Below, piece by piece: positions 60,881-64,000 of a DNA stretch of 64,000 nt. The stretch's first letter is position 1. Every line of letters begins with the position of its first letter. The stretch lies in assembly GCA_964036045.1 (NCBI GenBank), contig OZ038382.1, forward strand, positions 152,904,961 through 152,968,960, written 5' to 3'. The DNA comes from Eutreptiella sp. 'Long Island Sound 2002' (taxonomy: Eukaryota > Euglenozoa > Euglenophyceae > Eutreptiales > Eutreptiaceae). Below the pieces are notes generated by a model. That model had not been told where the DNA came from. It saw only the letters and a list, made by a program, of their open reading frames with translations, and made no database searches. Both the position numbers and the translations under genes were made by a program.

Positions 60881-62778
60881 GCGCCACTGGGCACTTCCGT
60901 ACCAAGGCAGGGCTAAACCTGTAGCCGCGATAGAAGGATGTATGGCGCAACGACATATTTGGCCAAAGTGAATTTTGGCGCAATACAACTCACCGTGAGT
61001 GTAAGAGAGGGCTGCAGACAACGAGGCGGGTAGCCTACAACGTGGCACTAAATCTACCAGCTATGGGTTGTCTTGTGCATGGACAATTGGTACAGCAAGC
61101 AGCTTATGACGAAACCTGAAAAAAACGACGAGTCCCTGAACGCAACAACGCTGGCTGTCTTGCTCTTGCGTGATGCACCACACTAGTGGTTTGGTCATCC
61201 TAATTGTGAAGACCTTGAACGGCGCGTTCCTATTGTGGCGCCTATGTTAGCGAACACGGAGGGATCTTTCGCGCGCATTTTTCGTGACTTAGGTTTTGCG
61301 AGCGCCTGCCCTGTTGTACGAATTCTGAGGGCACCGCTTGATGTTATCCGTGTGGTACGTGACAAGGGACCGCATTGGCGACCTGATTCCCTAACCAAAG
61401 AAAAAGTCAGCAGCTACCTATCGCGCTGAATCTATTGCAGTTTATCAGAGACTTGGCCTAGCAAACCTGTCTTGTTGTACGTGTGTTATGCGACGGCAAC
61501 ATCCATTACCGCATTTGCAAAATGATGTATGGCGAAAAAAGGCGAGTGGAATGTCCGCCAATTTTTGCGGTCACAACCCAGCTTATGCGGCTTTGGCATG
61601 CATACAAATTTTGCGTTACGCAAACATTTCATTCGTTTTGGCCAATCTTGACATTTTTTCATACAAGCTTGTTACGCAGTGATGAGACAATACTCTGTTT
61701 TCCAAAACTCAATACCATGGAAATAACCATTGTTGGTATACTGTTGGGCACGGGCCCGCATATGCGGCGTATAAAGAGGAAATGTCAAGCGTTGAGGTTC
61801 TCGAATCCAGCAAATCGAAACCGTCTCGGGAACACTGTGTGCACAGCTATTCGGCATCTTGTGACTTAGTATTGTCTGATGTTACTGTACCTTCGGCAAC
61901 TCGTGAGACAGTGTCATTGGGCAGGTGAGGGTGCGAACAAAGGCAGTTTTGCCTTTGACGGACTGCAGATAGTCATGTGCTTGCTAGCCGGTTCGAAAAT
62001 TTGGAGTCACCATTGAAGTACCAACAAACTGCTGTGCAACACCGCATGACATCCTGCAATGCCCGGGCAGGCGTGTGCTGAGGAGTTTTGTGGAAGTTCC
62101 GTTTTCAGCCTTGTAACAAAGAGGGGCCAAAACAAGGGTGCTGTGACCATTGACGACGCTGACAATTTCTACCAACTAATCTCTATTGCAAAAGGAGGTC
62201 ACCTGGCGAATGTCTGCAAAATACCAAATTCCCTTGTTACCTCAGTGCTTCAGCGACCAACCGCATACCTCAATGCAGTGCGTGTGTACACACCGTGGGT
62301 TAAGTGGTGCCCGGAGCCTACATCAACAATCCAGCCACATTGGCCACGCGAGAGTTTACCCGCCTTCCCACCATCTCTTCCAAACCCTAAGGGGTCTAAC
62401 CACTAGAAACAAGTGTTGGCTTCAGTGTTAATAGCGCTGACCCAGCAGGGGCTGCATAACGCCAGTTGTAAGAAAAAACTATTGGAACTTGTCCTCCAGC
62501 GTAGTGTGGTGGAGGAGCAGAGAGAGGGGAATGCTATCAGAAACGTACAAAGAAGGTTGGAGACCCTATTGTGATGCACCAAGCCTCCACCATGCCGCTT
62601 ACAACGTCAAGTTGCTGCACTCTTTCTCATGCGCGAGGCATCGCGCAAAGTGTTTATCACAAGTGGATGGCATAGTTGGTAGATTTGCATTCTAAATGGT
62701 AGACTACTTGTTTGCGCTAAAACCCTGCCACATATTGGTTCTTTCATTCGTTTTCCTCCCGTTTTACCTGTACAATGT
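60881..62778. other. Unassigned stretch between gag remnant and AlkB region
   Basis: No pol domain (protease, integrase, reverse transcriptase) is visible where a copia element would have it. Short frames at 61235-61429 and 61483-61869 show no motif. The hairpin-like GCGCGAGGCATCGCGC lies at 62631-62646. Confidence 0.3.
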
Positions 62779-62991
62779 TTGCAAAAAAAGCCTTCTTGTC
62801 ACCGCAGAACGCAGAGTGCTGCCAAGACAACAGCACATGAACAGAAAGATGAAGAGAATGACCCCGAAGAACAGGAATCAGACAATGGTAGACCGAAGAA
62901 GGCTCGGAAGAAGAAGGAAGAACCGGACCTTGGCCTCACGTTGGGTACGGACATCGAGGGGTACCACAAAATCAGATGGGAAGCAGGTTGA
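62779..62991 (+). CDS. K/E-rich segment probably belonging to the AlkB gene
   Basis: The frame has HEQKDEENDPEEQESDNG, a KKARKKKEE stretch, then DLGLTLGTDIEGYHKIRWEA and a stop. The frame changes across a 60-bp block of CTAC repeats bounded by GGGGGACCTAAGG and GGGGGACGTAAGG, after which the AlkB frame starts. This is either a short intron with unclear boundaries or an insertion that breaks the gene. Confidence 0.4.
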   Translation: MQKKPSCHRRTQSAAKTTAHEQKDEENDPEEQESDNGRPKKARKKKEEPDLGLTLGTDIEGYHKIRWEAG

Positions 62992-63011
62992 GGTAGATAT
63001 GGGGGACCTAA

Positions 63012-64000
63012 GGCCTACCTATCTACCTACCTACCTACCTGGGGGACGTAAGGCTCGATACGGACAAGAAGACATGCCAGATTAAATGGAGGGATCCCCC
63101 TATAAGCTTCTACTCCGTCACCTATGAGAAGCTCCAATCCGCTCAAATTGCCACGGGTTTTGCTATGGGCCCCATTTCCTTTCACCCGTCCCAACCTTAT
63201 CTACAGGTTGACGCACTCCTACACCTCGACCCCTCGGTGGCTGAGGAGGATCGCCCGGCGGAAGCAGGAGTGCGAGCGGGCCTCAACATCGGCGCGGGGG
63301 CCTTCCTCAAGGACTACATCGCCAACTACAAGGAGCATCAAACACTCCTACGCCCGCCTCGCCGCCCGCCGCGACAAGAAGATCGACAAACGGAGGACCT
63401 CACGGAGGAGGACCTCCCGGGCTTACGCATCATCGAGTACGTCATCGACATGACTATGGAGGCCACCCCAATGGCCCACCTCGAGAAGCAGGAATGGGAG
63501 CGAGAGACTGGCAGAAGCAAGCTGCACTACGGATGGAAGTATGTGGATGCCTCCCACACCCTCGAAAGAGCGGAGGAACTCCCCACGGAGCTCATGAATC
63601 TCATCGACAACCTCATGGACGCTAAAGACTCGGAGGACATCCCCCTGCTGGCAGTGCAGCCCAACCAAGTCAGCGTGAACGACTATGAACCTGGGGTGGG
63701 CATAGGATGGCATAAGGACATCGATGACCTAGGCGACACTATCACCTCGATATCACTCATGGGGGCTACCACCATGGAGTTCTGTAAAGGAAATGGCCCG
63801 GTGGTGAGTGTGCGGGTACCACGATACTCCGCCCTCCAAATCACGGGAGAACTTCGAGAACATTGGCAGCATCAGGTGCCCTACCGCATGAGGGATGTGG
63901 TGGATGGGGCCAAAATCCGTCGAGACCGACGAGTGGCGGTCATCCTTCGCAACGTGCAGTGTGCTCCGGACGCCGAGCCCGACGCCGAAGCTCAAAACGG
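63012..64000 (+). CDS. AlkB-like 2-oxoglutarate/Fe(II) dioxygenase (3'-partial)
   Basis: The frame opens after TAA at 63009-63011 and runs to the window end. The first in-frame ATG is 63165. After an N-terminal part with QIATGFAMGPISFHPSQPYL, the dioxygenase fold appears: VSVNDYEPGVGIGWHKDIDD with the HxD iron ligands at 63711-63719, SLMGATTMEF, RVPRYSALQITGE, then HWQHQ with the distal His at 63870-63872, and RRDRRVAVILR with the 2-oxoglutarate-binding Arg near 63927-63950. The order and spacing resemble the ALKBH8/ALKBH4 type of AlkB proteins, which demethylate or hydroxylate nucleic acids or proteins. No N-terminal RRM is visible. It may be a cellular gene or cargo of the neighbouring retroelement. 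Confidence 0.75.

Noticed and set aside
1-64000. CRISPR arrays, bacterial operons, rRNA genes
   Set aside because: No regular spacer-repeat array, Shine-Dalgarno-led gene clusters or rRNA-like sequence were seen; the gene structure is eukaryotic.

Overview
This is nuclear DNA of a microbial eukaryote, probably an alga. Protein-coding exons are short islands, every intron I could place is GT-AG, and intergenic and intronic DNA is crowded with G/C homopolymers, inverted repeats and short mobile elements. A degenerate gag-like region at 58.9-60.9 kb closely resembles, from memory and unsearched, copia-type gag proteins predicted in dinoflagellates such as Symbiodiniaceae. That makes a dinoflagellate or related alveolate the best guess. 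The all-GT splice donors are a mild argument against Symbiodiniaceae, where GC and GA donors are common, so the assignment stays open.

Left end (1-9.4 kb). The first 331 bases are the start of a minus-strand gene that leaves the window. Its protein begins MGNCC, a classic dual-acylation N-terminus. The rest of this flank is non-coding repeat DNA: a foldback element with 17-bp inverted ends and G4A-type arrays (788-1301), a TIR element with 22-bp perfect ends (2549-3155), a CAACACAAA array (5.25-5.43 kb), and poly-C and GGGTGGCT tracts.

Centre (9.45-45.0 kb). One plus-strand gene fills 35.6 kb. I reconstructed 25 exons totalling 4,251 coding bases (1,416 codons plus stop), with every splice phase consistent. 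The product is a homologue of CCAR1/CCAR2 (cell division cycle and apoptosis regulator, DBC1 family). In order it has a very long Q/Y/G/A prion-like N-terminus, Q/A-rich coiled coil, the LAIKA-like segment, the DBC1 (inactive Nudix) domain, a charged coil, the conserved segment before the K/E-rich acidic stretch, a degenerate EF-hand, and an acidic tail ending at 45021. No SAP or S1-like domain was found; a 7.7-kb intron lies where SAP would be expected. The introns carry dispersed repeats, including a family with a GGGGGTACCCCC palindrome.

Right part (45-64 kb). 45-48.9 kb has no recognised gene. A 1.15-kb repeat occurs twice (48886-50036 and 50549-53835). The second copy is split by a complete small LTR retrotransposon (51500-53635) with two apparently identical 530-bp LTRs, a TGTAAT...ATTACA boundary and a 5-bp CTTTT target duplication. 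The first copy supplies the empty site. This element is non-autonomous: its 1,076-bp interior has only a short coiled-coil/basic ORF. 54-58 kb is AT-richer with several near-perfect palindromes, one of 56 bp. 58.2-60.9 kb is a decayed copia-like 5' end (primer-binding-site candidate, gag fragments). The window ends inside an AlkB-type 2-oxoglutarate/Fe(II) dioxygenase reading frame whose metal and 2OG ligands are intact.
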